A DNA stretch of 64,000 nucleotides from Omphiscola glabra (GCA_964017045.1 OZ024807.1:22985097-23049096), one strand, 5' to 3'; numbered from the stretch's first letter, positions 35,613 through 48,111 are shown. Numbers and translations are program-made. Notes: a model not told the origin generated them from the letters alone.

Positions 35613-38600
35613 AACCCCTTATTTCACGCTATAAACTGTATTTTTTTTTTTAAACTGACAAGACATATCCTCGTCTATATTTAAAAAAAAAAAAAAACTG
35701 TATTGCAAACAAAAAAAAAAAAAGTAAATCTAATTTGAAAAAAAAGAAATCATGCAACTTTTGTAAGCAAACTGTTCTTACAATTCATGTAAAAAAAAGC
35801 ACACAAAATACATTCATTTAATAGATGGTTAAAAGACCTATGTTTTGATTGAAAAAAAAAATTGATCTAAATATAATAAAAGGACATCATACAAAATCTG
35901 TATATAAAATTAAAGATTGAATGCCCCCCCAGGAGTTAATTTAAACAAAAAAAAGTATACAATTTGTACATTCTATATTTTAAGATTTTTAAAGAGATAA
36001 ATGTATTTTACCAAACATTACAGGAACCACCAGGTCAGGAGCTACGCTCATGTTAAATTAGATTACTATTAATTCTGTGGTTTTTTGCTTAAATGTAGCA
36101 TTTTAAAAAAAATATATCAAATACATAGGTGCACACTGATTTTTAAATAGCAGAAAATTCTTGAACGATTCAATCTTATGTTTAACAAGGTACGAATCGT
36201 CCAAAAAACTAAAACTATTTTGAAGCTTTAAAATGTAACTGTTTGTTAAAATATTAAGTTTGCGAAAAAATTATGAAGTAAATTATAACCCAGAAAGAAG
36301 TTTTAATTATACACATATACAAATAAATACATACAAAAGATGCATTTATAATTTATAAAGGAATTGTAGTGAAACTTTAAATTTATGTTTCTATTATATT
36401 GATGTAATGCCTGGCTATAGTGTTCAAATCATAATTGGCTTGTTTCTCTGATCTATTTTTTAACTTTAAATATGTTTTATAAAAAAAATATGTTTCCAGT
36501 TTTAGGCGTGCTAATTTAATATGTTTATTATGGGAAAACGGATGAAGACATATGTTTTTAAATGTATAAGTATTTTGAAGAGGAGTATAGGTTTTTCTAA
36601 CTGCAATAATAAGACAATAAAATTTTCCTGGAAATTGATTTTTTTTTTCAGCGTAAGTTTAAAATGATTGTTTTACTGTGAAATCATTGCATACAATTAT
36701 TCAATATTTATTTATTATTATGTTAGTTCGTTTGATTTTTTAACACGCAAATTGTTTCCTTTAAAAAAAAAAAATTAAAATGAAATGTGCGTAAAAATTG
36801 TTGTGCATTCATGTCCAGACCTGTTTCTGCGTTATTTTCAACTCAACTTGGAAGGAACCGTGCAGCCATGCTCTTTCTAACACAGTTTCCGTGCGTTACC
36901 TTTGCATTTCAGCGCAGGTTTTCTACACGGTGATCATGTACCCCGGGTAACGTTTCAGGGGCGTTGTGGCAAATACCTCTTTATCGACCTGCCATGTTTG
37001 GAACGTACATGACAACTAGAGCCCAGGGGGTTGCATGTAAATTAAAACTAATTTTATTTGTTTGAACTTTTAATATAATGCATTCAACAACAAGTGTTTT
37101 TTTTAAATTATTATTTCTCAATTCAAAATATTTTGTGGTTGTGTCTGTCACTAAACTTTGTATTTATGCTATCTCAAAATAAACAAACATGTAAAAAAAA
37201 AAAAGTAAAAAAGTAAAACGTTATAACGTAACGTTCATGGAAAGCCTTCAAGGTGGAGCAAATTAAATTATATTAAACATTAGATTTAAAACAATCACAC
37301 AAATTCCAAATGTACTGGACAGCTTAGCTAAACTGGCACTATCCTGTCCCAACAGGGACATGTGAAAGACAAACGTTTTCAATGCATAGTACACATGTCT
37401 CTCCACAAGCTTTCCCTCAATCGACTCTTGTGCACTAAATAGCTGTACAAACTTTCAAGATAATAGTATTTTTGAGACAGAAGTTCAAAACTGCGCACGC
37501 CCCATCCTTGCATTTAAAAATAATGTTTAAAAAAAGTTAGTAAGCATTTAATTGATCCTTTTTTTGGCAGCTCATAAAAAAATATGAAGTGTTTCTCAAA
37601 CCATATAAAGCCACATGATAAACAATTTTGATGTCACAATCAATCAATATTTTTCCCCGGTCTTAACACAAACACTGAACAAATAAGTCTTAATAGACTT
37701 TAGCATAAGTTATTGGAAATGGTGGAACCGTTAGAACTATAATTGCTACACTGTTGACTTTTTTTGGTCAGTTTAATTAAAATTTGCGTCGATACAATTA
37801 TAATTATAATTGTAGCTGTACTCTTTAACACTAGGTACAATTACATGATGACAAATGCGTTAGTGTATGTTAGTGTGAGAAAAATTGTTACATTCAGGGG
37901 ACACCAATTCATTAATTCTTATTTGCGCAACAATTACGAGTAATAACAGAGGATGGGTTGGTGTGAATAATATTGAATAACATTAAGGTGATCTTTAAGG
38001 CTGGTGAGAGCTTAAGCCTCCTTATTTAAACTGATGGAGTTTGCATCGTATTCTAACGGCACATCTAATATGTATTATCTATCGTAGATAAGAGAGAGAA
38101 AAACTAATCCTAGTTTTATAATGAATATTTTCTTTGACGATAAACTATTGTATAATTATCTCTTCGTGTTCCTGGGTTAGTACACACCCTCCGTAGTGTA
38201 CATTTTTGGCTCTGTTCACAAAAGATATAAAACAGAATTTTAAAAATAAAATTAAAATAAGCATATATAATTTTCATGGCCTTCACTTTCACGTTTCCAT
38301 TTTCCTGGTATTGCATTGTCGTTGTTTCGGTGAGTCGAACAAGCGTTATCTCCTTTTTCATTGTTTTATCTCTGTACATTCAGTTGTTAGCATGAATTTT
38401 CGACACGAAACAACTCAACGCAGCAGTAACGCCTAGTACTGGAATAATATATTGTGAACGCTTAACATTATAACATTTCCAAATAGAGTGCTGGTCATTG
38501 TACAGTGTGTGTCTTAGTAAGTAACACGTAATGAAAATTTTGTAAAACTCATCGCCCAGAATCATGTAAAGGAAATACGCAGTCAAAAAAAGACATTTGA
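35613..38600. other. AT-rich intergenic sequence upstream of the GPCR gene
   Basis: There are many A and T homopolymers and no recognisable exon. A less AT-rich stretch at 36820-37050 includes ATTTCAG followed by a short open frame (QVFYTVIMYPG), but I cannot connect it to any gene. A promoter or 5' exon for the receptor may lie here, but I cannot define one. Confidence 0.5.
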
Positions 38601-38714
38601 GTGGAAATATGTTATGACGGTAATTGCTGTGACAACTTCTATCAACATTCATATATTGAGAGATTAAAATGTAAGTTTAGTTATATTTGTTCTGTTCTTT
38701 TTAAACGGACAATA

Positions 38715-39800
38715 ATGGCACATACCAACGAAGAAGATCAGCTGCATGTAGACGAAGAGACCAACTGGGTGGATGAAACTAAAGACTGGTACGTTTCCCA
38801 AGGGGACATGGAGATTTTGGACCTGTCCTTAACCATTACCATTCACGGTGTTCTGTCAATTGCTGGTGTTGCCACCAACGTTTTGAACATGGTGATCTTT
38901 CTCAAGCTTGGTCTAAAGGACAGTATGAGTGTTGGACTGCTGGCTCTCTCGTTCACGGATCTGGCGGTGACCGCCATACAGCTGGCCGGGTGCAGCTCCT
39001 ACCTGGTCAATGTAATTTATCCCGAGAGCCCCATCGATCCGTGGTCATTGGGCGCATTCGTCTTCAGCTGGGCCCGTTACATCACCTACTTGATCTCTTG
39101 CTGGATAACCACGATGATATCAGCCGAGCGGTGCTTTTGTGTGGTCTCACCTTTCACCGTAAAGCGAGTGTTCACTAAAGCCCGCTGCATTTGCGTCATC
39201 TTGATTATCTACGGCGTCCATTTTGGCATCCATCTACCTATTTTTCTTTACGCTAAAATGGAGTGGACGCGAAAAGGTATCGCCGAAAATGCAACGGTCC
39301 CTGGACGCCCTATTCTGACCGTGGTCTTCAATGATGACTCAGCGATGTGGGAGATCTTGTCAGATCTTATAGCTGGGATGGGGCTCTCTGTCTTGTCTCA
39401 GGTCCTCCTTGTAGTCTGTACTGTCTGGATGACCTACTCTCTCAAAGCATCTTCTAGAATCCGCAGTAACGCCGGTAAGGTTAGTGCGGGCTCAGTGTCT
39501 AAACTTTCTGAAAATACATCGAGTAAACCAGAAAACCATTTGTCAGATCGTGAACGAAGGCTGGTGAAAGTCGTGCTATTTCTGGCAGTAATTTTGACCG
39601 TGTGTAACATTCCAAGATTTCTGACCACAGCCGTGCATCACATTCTTCCAGGTATGGATCTTGGGGCGTATAAGAACCTCGACACTTTGCTGTGGGAGGT
39701 TTCATATATTTTCGGCACAATTTGCTGCACCAGCAATATTGTGGTCTATATACAGCTAAACTCCAGCTATAGAAAAATGTTTAAAAAGATATTTATGTAG
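38715..39800 (+). CDS. Class A (rhodopsin-like) orphan/chemosensory-type GPCR, intronless
   Basis: A 361-residue seven-helix receptor in one exon. I start at the ATG at 38715; the frame stays open upstream to 38601 without another ATG. The extracellular N terminus (residues 1-35) is acidic. Approximate helices are TM1 36-63 (TNVLNMVIFLKLGL), TM2 71-100 (LALSFTDLAV), TM3 111-139, TM4 157-178, TM5 215-242, TM6 292-320 and TM7 332-357. The DRY motif is ERC, followed by VVSPFTVKRVFT; NPxxY is replaced by NIVVY. This pattern is familiar from the expanded gastropod chemosensory/orphan peptide receptor-like families. Loop 3 is Ser-rich and basic. A 108-bp gap separates the stop from an AATAAA. It lies between the two Ig genes but is unrelated to them; its ligand is unknown. 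Confidence 0.9.
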   Translation: MAHTNEEDQLHVDEETNWVDETKDWYVSQGDMEILDLSLTITIHGVLSIAGVATNVLNMVIFLKLGLKDSMSVGLLALSFTDLAVTAIQLAGCSSYLVNVIYPESPIDPWSLGAFVFSWARYITYLISCWITTMISAERCFCVVSPFTVKRVFTKARCICVILIIYGVHFGIHLPIFLYAKMEWTRKGIAENATVPGRPILTVVFNDDSAMWEILSDLIAGMGLSVLSQVLLVVCTVWMTYSLKASSRIRSNAGKVSAGSVSKLSENTSSKPENHLSDRERRLVKVVLFLAVILTVCNIPRFLTTAVHHILPGMDLGAYKNLDTLLWEVSYIFGTICCTSNIVVYIQLNSSYRKMFKKIFM

Positions 39801-39907
39801 ATTATTCGTTTTATGGCAGTCATTATAACTATGATACGATCATCCTCCAGTTTCATCCACCGAATCGATTTTAGTAAGAGGTGATTTTTCTGTCCTTAAG
39901 CCAAAAT

Positions 39908-39913
39908 AATAAA
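39908..39913 (+). promoter_or_regulatory. Polyadenylation signal of the GPCR gene
   Basis: AATAAA lies 108 bases after the receptor's stop codon, in AT-rich sequence without other strong signals nearer. Plausible on position alone. Confidence 0.5.
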
Positions 39914-40899
39914 GTAAGCAATATATGTTAAGCTTTAATTATGATAAGACATTATATAAATTGAAACTTATCGGACTGTGCCTTCATTAGTACAATAAAA
40001 GAATCATTAATATGAGTTTCTAATATGAGCCCTAAGTGTGAGTCTTATAAAGTTTTTTACTTGAATGCATGTTTGTCAAGTATCATTTATGTATGTGAAG
40101 TTCACACATTCTTGCCGCCATAGTTTTAGCAGGATATTTATATTATATATAAAAAAATATGATTTAGAACTAAAATAGTTAGTTATTCTCAAAGGTAAAC
40201 AGATGCATTGGTTTCCAACTATAAAAAAAAAATGGAGGTTTCAGTAAATCAAGTAAATTATTACATTACTTTAAAAAAAAAAAAAAGGATTTCTCATTTT
40301 ATTTAACCTTTTATATATATATGTTTGTAAATAAACATGGCATTGTGATTAATTTTGTTTTTCCATGGTTTTTGTGTAGTGTGTAATTTTAGAAGTGATT
40401 CGCTACCAGAAATTATAGGATTGGTAATTAAATATGTTTATATTATTGACCAAAAAAAATTGGTATTTTCGACTGAAGAACAAATGTCGACTGACATAAA
40501 CAAATCGTGGGTATTTAAAGGCTTGATCAAACAGCGGATTCCTTGTTTGAAATGTCAATGGACATTGACATTGACGAACCTGAAGACACACTGAAGAGAC
40601 AATTATTCATTGAAATAAAAAAAAAAACACAGGTCAACTGATAGAGACATTGATACATTAGTCAAAATGAGAATGGTTGTTAAATAAGAACATATCTAGA
40701 GATTGGGTATCGTAGTCTAAGGTCTTTTGTTTCCGTCCAGTGTGGAGTATGAGCGGTTGTTGTCGTCATCAATGTATTTTTGGACACATTTCCGGCCAGA
40801 AATTAAGCGACCAAACACTAGACACGTTGTCATTTTTATTATTTTCATTTTTTTAACATTTGACTAAAGATTAAAATAACACAACTTATTTTAATTATT
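39914..40899. other. Intergenic sequence, no gene seen
   Basis: AT-rich sequence. The overlapping open frames at 40355-40594 (plus) and 40403-40591 (minus) show no recognisable motif. Confidence 0.5.
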
Positions 40900-42360
40900 A
40901 TTATATGTTGTCTTATATAGCGCGGTACCACAGCCTAGGGCTAGGCTCACAGCGCTGTACATAAAAATATTAGCGAAAGAAACATAATCGTGACAATAAA
41001 ATAAAATATATGTTTGTAATAAAGAACAGATGTATATAGACAAAACAAAGACAAATGCATATTCACCCCACCCACACCAGAACGTTTACATGTGAAGCCA
41101 TTGACGTCGGCCAGCAGCATCGTTTATCGGTCAGATTTGGGAAATCAGTCGGGGTAATAGAGTTAAAAAGGGATGTGTTTTGAGTGCAGTTTTGAAGGCA
41201 TGTGTGGTTGGTATATTGCGGATGTGTAGTGGCAGAGAATTCCTTTGTTTTGGGGCGCAGAAAGAGAACTATCGTTCACCATATGTTTTAGTACGTGTCT
41301 TAGCAACGGACACAATACGCTTGTCTGAGGAGGAGCAATGCTGTCGAAGGGGTGAATAGACAGAAAGAAGTTCGGTTAGATAGGAAGGGCAGGAATCTCG
41401 GAAGAAGGTATGACATAGAACACACAGTTTGTAATTAATGCGTGCATTTATTAGAAGCAAATGAAGTGAGTGGAGTAGTGGAGTGACATGATAATGTTTG
41501 TTTTGCCTTTAGAACTAGCCTAGCAGCTGAATTTTGAACCTTTTGTAGTTTTTCTATGAAGTGTTTTGGTGAACCTGACAGAAGAGAGTTGCAATAGTCA
41601 AAACGAGAGAGAACAAGAGCACATACTAGTGTTTTTGTTGCGCTAACTGTGAGGTATTGGCGGATGGAGCTGATTCGACGGATAGCGGTGTATGCAGAAC
41701 GACAAATGTGAGAGATATATTTATCAAGAGACATGTTGTTAGAAAGAATATAACCAAGATTCCTAGCAGAGGGTGTAAACTGTATTTCGGCGTTACCTAC
41801 TTGAAATGAGTTGTGGGAATATGAGGTAGAGGGTGATTGTAAATTAGGAGTGCTTCCGTTTTGTCATCATTAAGCTTTAACTTGTTTAGTGAAATCCAAC
41901 ACTTGGCATCACCAATGCACTCCCGCAAAGTCTGGACAGCGGAATCCAAAAGAGAGGGATGTTTATGCTTGTATAGCTGCGTGTCATCTACGAATGACTG
42001 GCTCTCAACAGCATGCCTCCCAATCAAGAGGAGCAGTGGCCTGGTATACAATCTGAATAGAACCAGGCCAAAAAATGACCCCTGTGGCACTCCGTACACC
42101 AAATCAGCACAGCCGGAGAGACAGTCATCGATAGAGACCGCCTGGGTTATATCGTAGAGGAACGACCTAAACCAAGATAAAACAGAACCAGAAATGCCAA
42201 AATAATTTTCAAGGGTTTTATAAAGGGTTCCATGGTCAACAGTGTGATAGGCCGGACTGAGATATAAGGGGATCAGGATGGAGACATTACCACTGTCCAA
42301 TGCGAACAAGAGGTCATTGGTGACTCTCAAGAGAGCTGTCTCTGTGCTGTGGAAAGGTCT
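40900..42360 (-). mobile_element. 5'-truncated CR1/jockey-like LINE fragment
   Basis: The minus strand encodes the C-terminal part of a non-LTR reverse transcriptase. At 42330-41797 it reads YGVPQGSFFGLVLFRLYTRP and ESQSFVDDTQLY (catalytic FVDD), then CWISLNKLKLNDDKTEAL. A frameshift and stop near 41797 separate it from 41734-41435: YISHICRSAYTAIRRISSIR, VLSRFDYCNSLLSG and LQKVQNSAARLV. The final LPLHIRNIPTTHAFKTALK-like part lies near 41230-41170. The 3' tail near 40910-40970 (TATATAGCGCGGTACC, AGCGCTGTACATAAAA) is a common type for such elements. The endonuclease is absent. It is inactive. Confidence 0.85.
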
Positions 42361-42887
42361 ATAGACTGATTAATATCTGATCAATAAATATTTATAAATT
42401 AAAAAGTTAAGAATACTATAATTGATGGTTTGATTAATGTCTGACAATAGACATTTGTGTTATTGTTAAAAGCTTATTAAAAATCAAAAGGAATTTTTTT
42501 TTCTGAATCTTTTTATTTCATTGATAATTAGTCATCTCGAATCTCGACTAGAAATTCTCTTAACATTGAAAATATCGAAATTATCGGAAATCCGACATTC
42601 GTAAATTTCAATATCGGAATATAGGTTTGGTAAGCCGGTATTGCGACCCCTAATGAGCACGTCTTGGTGGAAACAATTATTCAGAAGTTTTAGATTGTTG
42701 TTACTCATAGTCGTACAAAGCAGCCATGCTTGCTACTCGCTTAATTTTATCTAAGTTATATTTAATAAGTAAGTTGATATCAAACGAGATCTGAAATCAC
42801 AGTGTTTAAGACAATATCTAACATAATATTTCAAACACATAATTTCAAAAAAACCGGAGCCAAAATTCAAAATCGTACCCCGTAATT

Positions 42888-43155
42888 AGATTGAAAGAAA
42901 TGTCGATGGAAAATTGATCGACGGAAATTTGATAAAACGGAAATTTGGCCGAATATTTTTGTTCAGTACACCCGTTACAATTTTGTTTCAAAATTATTTT
43001 TAAACGCATTATTTAGTTTCAATATTTAGTATAGCGCCTTCAAAAAGAAATTTGACGAGCATTTTAACTTGTGAACAAAACAAAAGATTCGACAAGGTTT
43101 CCGTTCGATCAAATTTCTGTCGACGAAATTTCTTTCGATCAAATTTCTGGTAACT
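42888..43155. mobile_element. Foldback/MITE-like inverted repeat element
   Basis: The left part (GAAAGAAATGTCGATGG, GATCGACGGAAATTTGAT) is the inverse of the right part (GATCAAATTTCTGTCGACG, AAATTTCTTTCGATC). Each arm consists of two or three copies of a short AAATTTGATCGA-like unit. The right half, including GTATAGCGCCTTCAAAAAG, recurs at 44663-44822. No coding capacity. Confidence 0.6.
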
Positions 43156-43554
43156 ATTCAAAATTGATTGTGGTATATCGAACAGCAATTCTCAACAGGA
43201 CCATACAGGTCAATAAGGGGCGAGTTGCACTCACCTTTATGCTTTAAAACCCCAGGGAACCATACACATAAAGTATATGTATATAAATATTGATATATAT
43301 ATGTGTTTATTTATTTACATATATATATATATACCCTGGAGTTGACTAGATTTGAGTCGTTACCATTGGATGCTAGATCGTTGAAGAGAAGGAAAATGAA
43401 ATTACAACCCACTGCCGTCTTGAGGTTACAAGTCTAATCATTGTTTATGGCCAAAAGAGACAAAACGAAAAATGCCAACTTACAGTGATAACCACACATC
43501 CTGCCTTTGGGATAGATAAAATGAAATACACTTAGATGTGCATGTGTGCCGATA

Positions 43555-43713
43555 GGTTAGTAGCGTAGAAAGGGGCGGTCGGGGTTGTCGGGGTGGTGGG
43601 GCTCCGGTTGGTAAACGTTTTCTTTTTTCAATTCCTTTTTTTTTTCCTTTGGAATGCAAATATTTTAACAACTGCTTTTGAATCAGGGATTTTTAATCAT
43701 AGCTACGCCACCG
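43555..43713. mobile_element. Possible hAT-like MITE (family 1), decayed
   Basis: TAGTAGCGTAG near 43557 and ATAGCTACGCCAC near 43711 form inverted ends of the GTGGCGTAGCT type. Between them lies a G-rich stretch (GGGGCGGTCGGGGTTG). The target duplication is not clear. Confidence 0.4.
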
Positions 43714-44662
43714 TGTCGTGTTACTGTTGAACAAATTATAAATGAAAAGTTAAATGAAATGAATTAAACAAAATCTTTGTTTAGCCAAATACTTTTCTTT
43801 TACATTTAGAAGAGATTTAAAGAAAAAAAAATTATAAGAGATTTGAAATAGACTTAAAAGATATTTAAATGTTTTTAAAAGAAATTCAAAATATATTTAG
43901 AAGATATTTGAACAAGTTTTAAAAGATTATTTTAATATATTTAAAGAAGATTTAAGTTTGTTTGAAAAGAGATTTAAAAGGGATATGTCGAAAAGTTTCC
44001 AAATATTTAACTTACATACATTGCATTGAAAATATAAATACATGGGCGAGGTGAAAAACATTGGAATGTGATTTATTTTTTGTTTAAGGACTTTATTTAT
44101 CGACATATATAACATCACTGACAGCGATAACAACACTAGCCACCACAACATAATTCATTCCAATCACTACTTCGATGAAATACGTATTTGTTTAATGTGA
44201 TCCATTTATAACAACAATATTTAAGTACAAGAGTGGAGAACTTATAAATCACATGAGAAGTATTTTTCTATTAATCCATAATATTAAATACAAAGCTAGC
44301 ACAAAATAAATAAATTTAATTTTATTTATTTAAAAACAAAACAAAAATAATATTACAAATAAATATATTGAACAATTATAACTATGCACAAAGACCGTAA
44401 TTTAAAAAAAAATAACTCTAAATTATAATCACGTATATAAAACTGATCTTAAGGCATTTTTAACCTAATGGTAATTAGTTTATATATATTTGTGTGTATA
44501 TATATATGCATGTATATAATGTATTCTGTTCCAAAGTATATTTAAAAAATAAATAAATAAATATACTTTACAACAGGAGAGTGCGTTACAATATAACGTC
44601 AGTAGTAAACACGGTCTAATATGCAAAGTTATTATTGCCTTTTTTAAGTAAAATTTCTTTTT

Positions 44663-44822
44663 GAACAAATTATTTAGTTTTACTATATAGTATAGTGCGT
44701 TCAAAAAAAAGTTGACGAACATTTTAACGCGTGAACAGAAAAAAAGATTCCACCAATTTTTTCATTCGATCAAATTTCCGTCGACGAACTTTCTTTCGAT
44801 CAAACTTTCGGTAACCTTTTGC
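44663..44822. repeat. Second copy of the right half of the foldback repeat
   Basis: It is collinear and in the same orientation as 43005-43152: TTTAGT...TATAGTATAGTGCGTTCAAAAA, TTGACGAACATTTTAAC, ATTCGATCAAATTTCCGTCGACG, CTTTCGATCAAACTTTCGGTAAC. The left half is missing. Confidence 0.65.
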
Positions 44823-44920
44823 TCCCGGAGATACTATTCATTGTAAATCGCCTCCCCTTCTTTTTTTAACTCTAGAACCCTTTATTTTCATCAATAAAAT
44901 AAGATACATGCACATGTTTG

Positions 44921-44975
44921 CGTCCCTAACTAGTCTGACGCCCTGGGACATCTCTCCTGCACCCCACTTAGCTAT
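44921..44975 (-). mobile_element. Fragment of hAT-like MITE family 1, reverse orientation
   Basis: CCCTAACTAGTCTGACGCCC and CTGCACCCCACTTAGCTATAC are the reverse complement of the left part of the 6019-6165 element. Only one end is recognisable. Confidence 0.5.
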
Positions 44976-45078
44976 ACATCTGATAAAATGCAATTGCAAT
45001 GTTCAAATTATGTGACATATACACGATATGAGTAGTGAATTAGGCTATAGCACCATAGCATGAATCTGAATGGCCGTG

Positions 45079-45084
45079 TTTAAT
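45079..45084 (-). promoter_or_regulatory. Candidate polyadenylation signal of gene M
   Basis: ATTAAA on the minus strand lies 67 bases beyond the stop codon. An AATAAA also occurs further on, at 44886-44881. Confidence 0.35.
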
Positions 45085-45151
45085 TTACTAGAACAAACAA
45101 AAAGACATAAAAAACGTGTATAATGTTACAGCACTTATGAACACATATGTC

Positions 45152-45231
45152 TTAGTATTTTTCTTTGGAGACAGCATTACTATGGGCAACACTTGATGCG
45201 TTTACTGTGTGTCCTTTTTTATGTTTCCGAC
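45152..45231 (-). CDS. Gene M exon 14: cytoplasmic tail and stop
   Basis: Acceptor TTTTTTCAATCCTAG; entered in phase 1. It encodes a 25-residue tail starting RKHKKGHTVNASSVAHSNAV and ending SKEKY, then TAA. The basic start is what is expected just inside the membrane (stop-transfer). No ITIM, ITAM or other signalling motif is visible. Confidence 0.85.
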
Positions 45232-45577
45232 CTAGGATTGAAAAAAAAATATAAAAACAAATAAAGATACGATTTTAGTAATCAAATAACAATTATGACT
45301 CTAAATATTATACTATGAAATAGTTTTAAGGAACAAAATAAATAAAACTACTTTAATACTTAGAAAATATACTGATATATATTTTTTACTTGAAAATATA
45401 TTACATTTATTTTAATGTAACTTATGTGATTTTTAAAAATATTTTTTTTATTGTTTATTGTTTAGTTTAATTACATTGAACATTTATGAACAATTAAATG
45501 ATGTGAGCATGGTAAAAGTGTAAATTATATATATGTTTATATACTATTTTAAATGAAATGTGGAGCATATTTCTCAC

Positions 45578-45676
45578 CTCTTATGACGAGAACGGTGATA
45601 ACGTTAATTAAAACAAGAACAGTAACTCCTCCACACACACCCCCAACAATCGCTCCAACGTTAACGTTGTCCTCCA
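45578..45676 (-). CDS. Gene M exon 13: transmembrane helix
   Basis: Acceptor CAATTACATTGCAG and donor G|GTGAGA; symmetric phase 1. It encodes EDNVNVGAIVGGVCGG then VTVLVLINVITVLVIR: a short acidic linker and a hydrophobic helix of about 25 residues with GxxxG-like glycine spacing, which often favours helix pairing. No similar exon was found for gene P. Confidence 0.9.
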
Positions 45677-46105
45677 CTGCAATGTAATTGCGGGCAAATC
45701 GCATTCAATAAACGTCTTCTTAACCACATAATGATATGATATGAATGTTTTTTATACTATATGTCTTTCATATGATTTAGTTTGTTGTTTTTATTTCTTT
45801 TTTTTTTTTTTTTTTTTTTTTTTCCAAAATCCCTGTTTGCACAGACAATTATTAATTATATATTTTGTGATGAAAAAAACTTAAATAACAAAATAAAATC
45901 ATCTCATTTAAAAGATTGAATTATACTGCGTTCTTAAATTTAAAAACTAATATCTCTCTGTATGGATTATTTTGTCTACATGCATGTTTAATTTAAAATG
46001 CACAATTAAATGGTTTACAGTAAAAATAACATTATTCAACAATGCAGGATAATATATTTAAAAAAAAAAAAAAATTACTGTGAGTCTTAAAACATATGTC
46101 ACTAC

Positions 46106-46415
46106 CTTTCTTCAAATTGAATAGGTATTTCTCACCATTCCCATATTCGTTTTCAAAGACAAGAGTGTAGTTTGTAAAATAGTTTTCTTGTACGTCTGTA
46201 AGACTCAACACGATGTTTCTGTAAAAACCTTCCCCCCAATAATACTTGGCCGTGTAGCCACTTCTTAAAGTTTCAGAGTGATCACCACTGTCGCAGCAAG
46301 GTGTAGTGGGTAGGTGGAGGGTATCCATAGACGGGAATCGTTATATCCAGAGTGCCCCCAACGTGGATATCGAACGATTTTGTGGATAATGCACCGTCTC
46401 GTATTTGTTGTGGAC
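46106..46415 (-). pseudogene. Gene M exon 12: cysteine-free Ig-like domain with frameshift
   Basis: Acceptor TTTATCCATAG and donor G|GTAGTG. The first part reads LDITIPVYGYPPPTHYTLLR in one frame. Near 46288-46291 the frame shifts by one base and the homology to gene P continues as SGDHSETLRSGY and IVLSLTDVQENYFTNYTLVF. The exon is 310 bp; a phase 1-1 exon must be a multiple of three, which confirms one surplus base. Without correction, translation stops within a few codons. Confidence 0.88.
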
Positions 46416-47602
46416 CTATGGATAAATATATAATGTTTTATTATTTAAGGTACACTTTTACATAATAAATAAAACAGTATAATTACTCTAACAGATATGT
46501 GATACATACATTATTCTCAACAGTCATTATTCGTTGTGCTATAACCCTTTATATTTTGATATGAAGTCATAAATGTACTGTTATGAACTAAAATCGATTG
46601 TGTTTGCTCATAAAGTGTCTAAATAAGGAATGGACTTTAAGCGTAATGATAATAAAAACACTATAATGTCAATAAAAGCATCCTATCACGGCACTAGTGC
46701 AGTGTTGAGCGAGTTTAAGAACGCTCAACGTGCTATTGTAACGTTAGTTTAGTTGTGGTCATTCCAAGACTGAGATGCCCAGCAGAGTTTACACGGCTCA
46801 GAATGTGATCTTTGAGTGATGAGGCATAACACGTGTTAGATAACTATACATATTCATTTATTAGAGGAAACAGTAGGTAGCATCAATTCATATAAAAATT
46901 ACATGAGTAAAGCGATGTATGAGAAAACCTGAAAAAAAAGGATCTCAACAAAACAACGAACTTGTCGGCAATATGTCTTCGTCGGCAAACAAACAACAGA
47001 AATAACAAAATTAAATTTATTACATCACTTAGCTAAAAATTAGTAGCTGAGAGAGCAGCAAACCAATTGTAGAATTAGTACAATGTGTTTCTAACATGAT
47101 TGAAATCTCTCGCCCTTATTTCCAATTAATTCGTAAACACCCCTAGGATATTTGATATGCATAAAATCTTTATAAATTTCTCAAAGAAATATTAAATAAT
47201 GTGTACCATGTAATAATGTGTAACAAACGATGTTTTATTCATACGCTATAAAATCACTTTTTTTCCAAAGGGTTCCTTCCCCTTTCATATCAATCATCAA
47301 ACTGGGTCATTACTATTGCTACTTGCCGAAATGCTACTAATTTTTATCCTCTCTAATATCCTGGTTACAGCAAACAGCCAAGCCTTGCCGGCATAATATG
47401 GTCAGAGCCCAAAAGGATTTACTCATGTGTTTCGGCCTCTTCACTGCCCTGATATCATGTGATATTCAGGCACAATCACATTAGGCGATATGTTTACTAA
47501 GTGTTTGAGAGTCCATCATCTTTTTATTAACAAATAAGTTGTGTTATAAAGCCTTTCAAAAGGAAGATTGACCCATCTACTCTAAATAATGTCGATATTT
47601 AA

Positions 47603-47633
<31 letters not shown>

Positions 47634-47838
47634 AATATATATCACAAAATCAGTTATTGCTGCCCTTGTAGGGCCAAGACTTATGTCAAGCCCTACACAC
47701 AAAAAAAACAACAATAAAAAAAGTACAAACAACCTCAGTAAAGCACCATCAAAAATTCATACTCGTGGAAGATCGGCTCAACTACCTCCTTGCTACTCCC
47801 ATTTACAAATTACATAGTATAATCTAGTATCTACTTAC

Positions 47839-48111
47839 ATTTCACCATGATATAAAGTTGTGCCTCCAAGTCTGTATAGGAATTATACTGTTTATCAATG
47901 CATGTATATCTACTAGCATCTAAGCATGACTATATTTGCAATGTGAAATACGGGCAGCGTGTTGCCATTCTTACATATTTATAAATACCGAACTCGACTG
48001 TGGGTACAGGTAGGCCGGACGTGATGCATGCCAAGGTGAGAAGGTCACCCACATCTACAACCAATGAACTTTCATTTCCGTTGGCTGTGAAACTCACTAT
48101 TTGTGGATCAC
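47839..48111 (-). pseudogene. Gene M exon 11: I-set-like Ig domain with in-frame TAG
   Basis: Acceptor TTTTTTTGGTAAG and donor T|GTAAGT, phase 1-1. It contains VSFTANGNESSLVVDVGDLL, LACITSGLPVPTVEF and, after the stop, SCLDASRYTCIDK and AQLYIMVK, all aligned with gene P exon 11. The codon at 47932-47930 is TAG where gene P has GAA. The sequence after the stop is still well conserved. Confidence 0.88.

Noticed and set aside
47666..47697. Hairpin TGTAGGGC...GCCCTACA
   Set aside because: An isolated 8-bp stem in an intron without other support; it could be chance.
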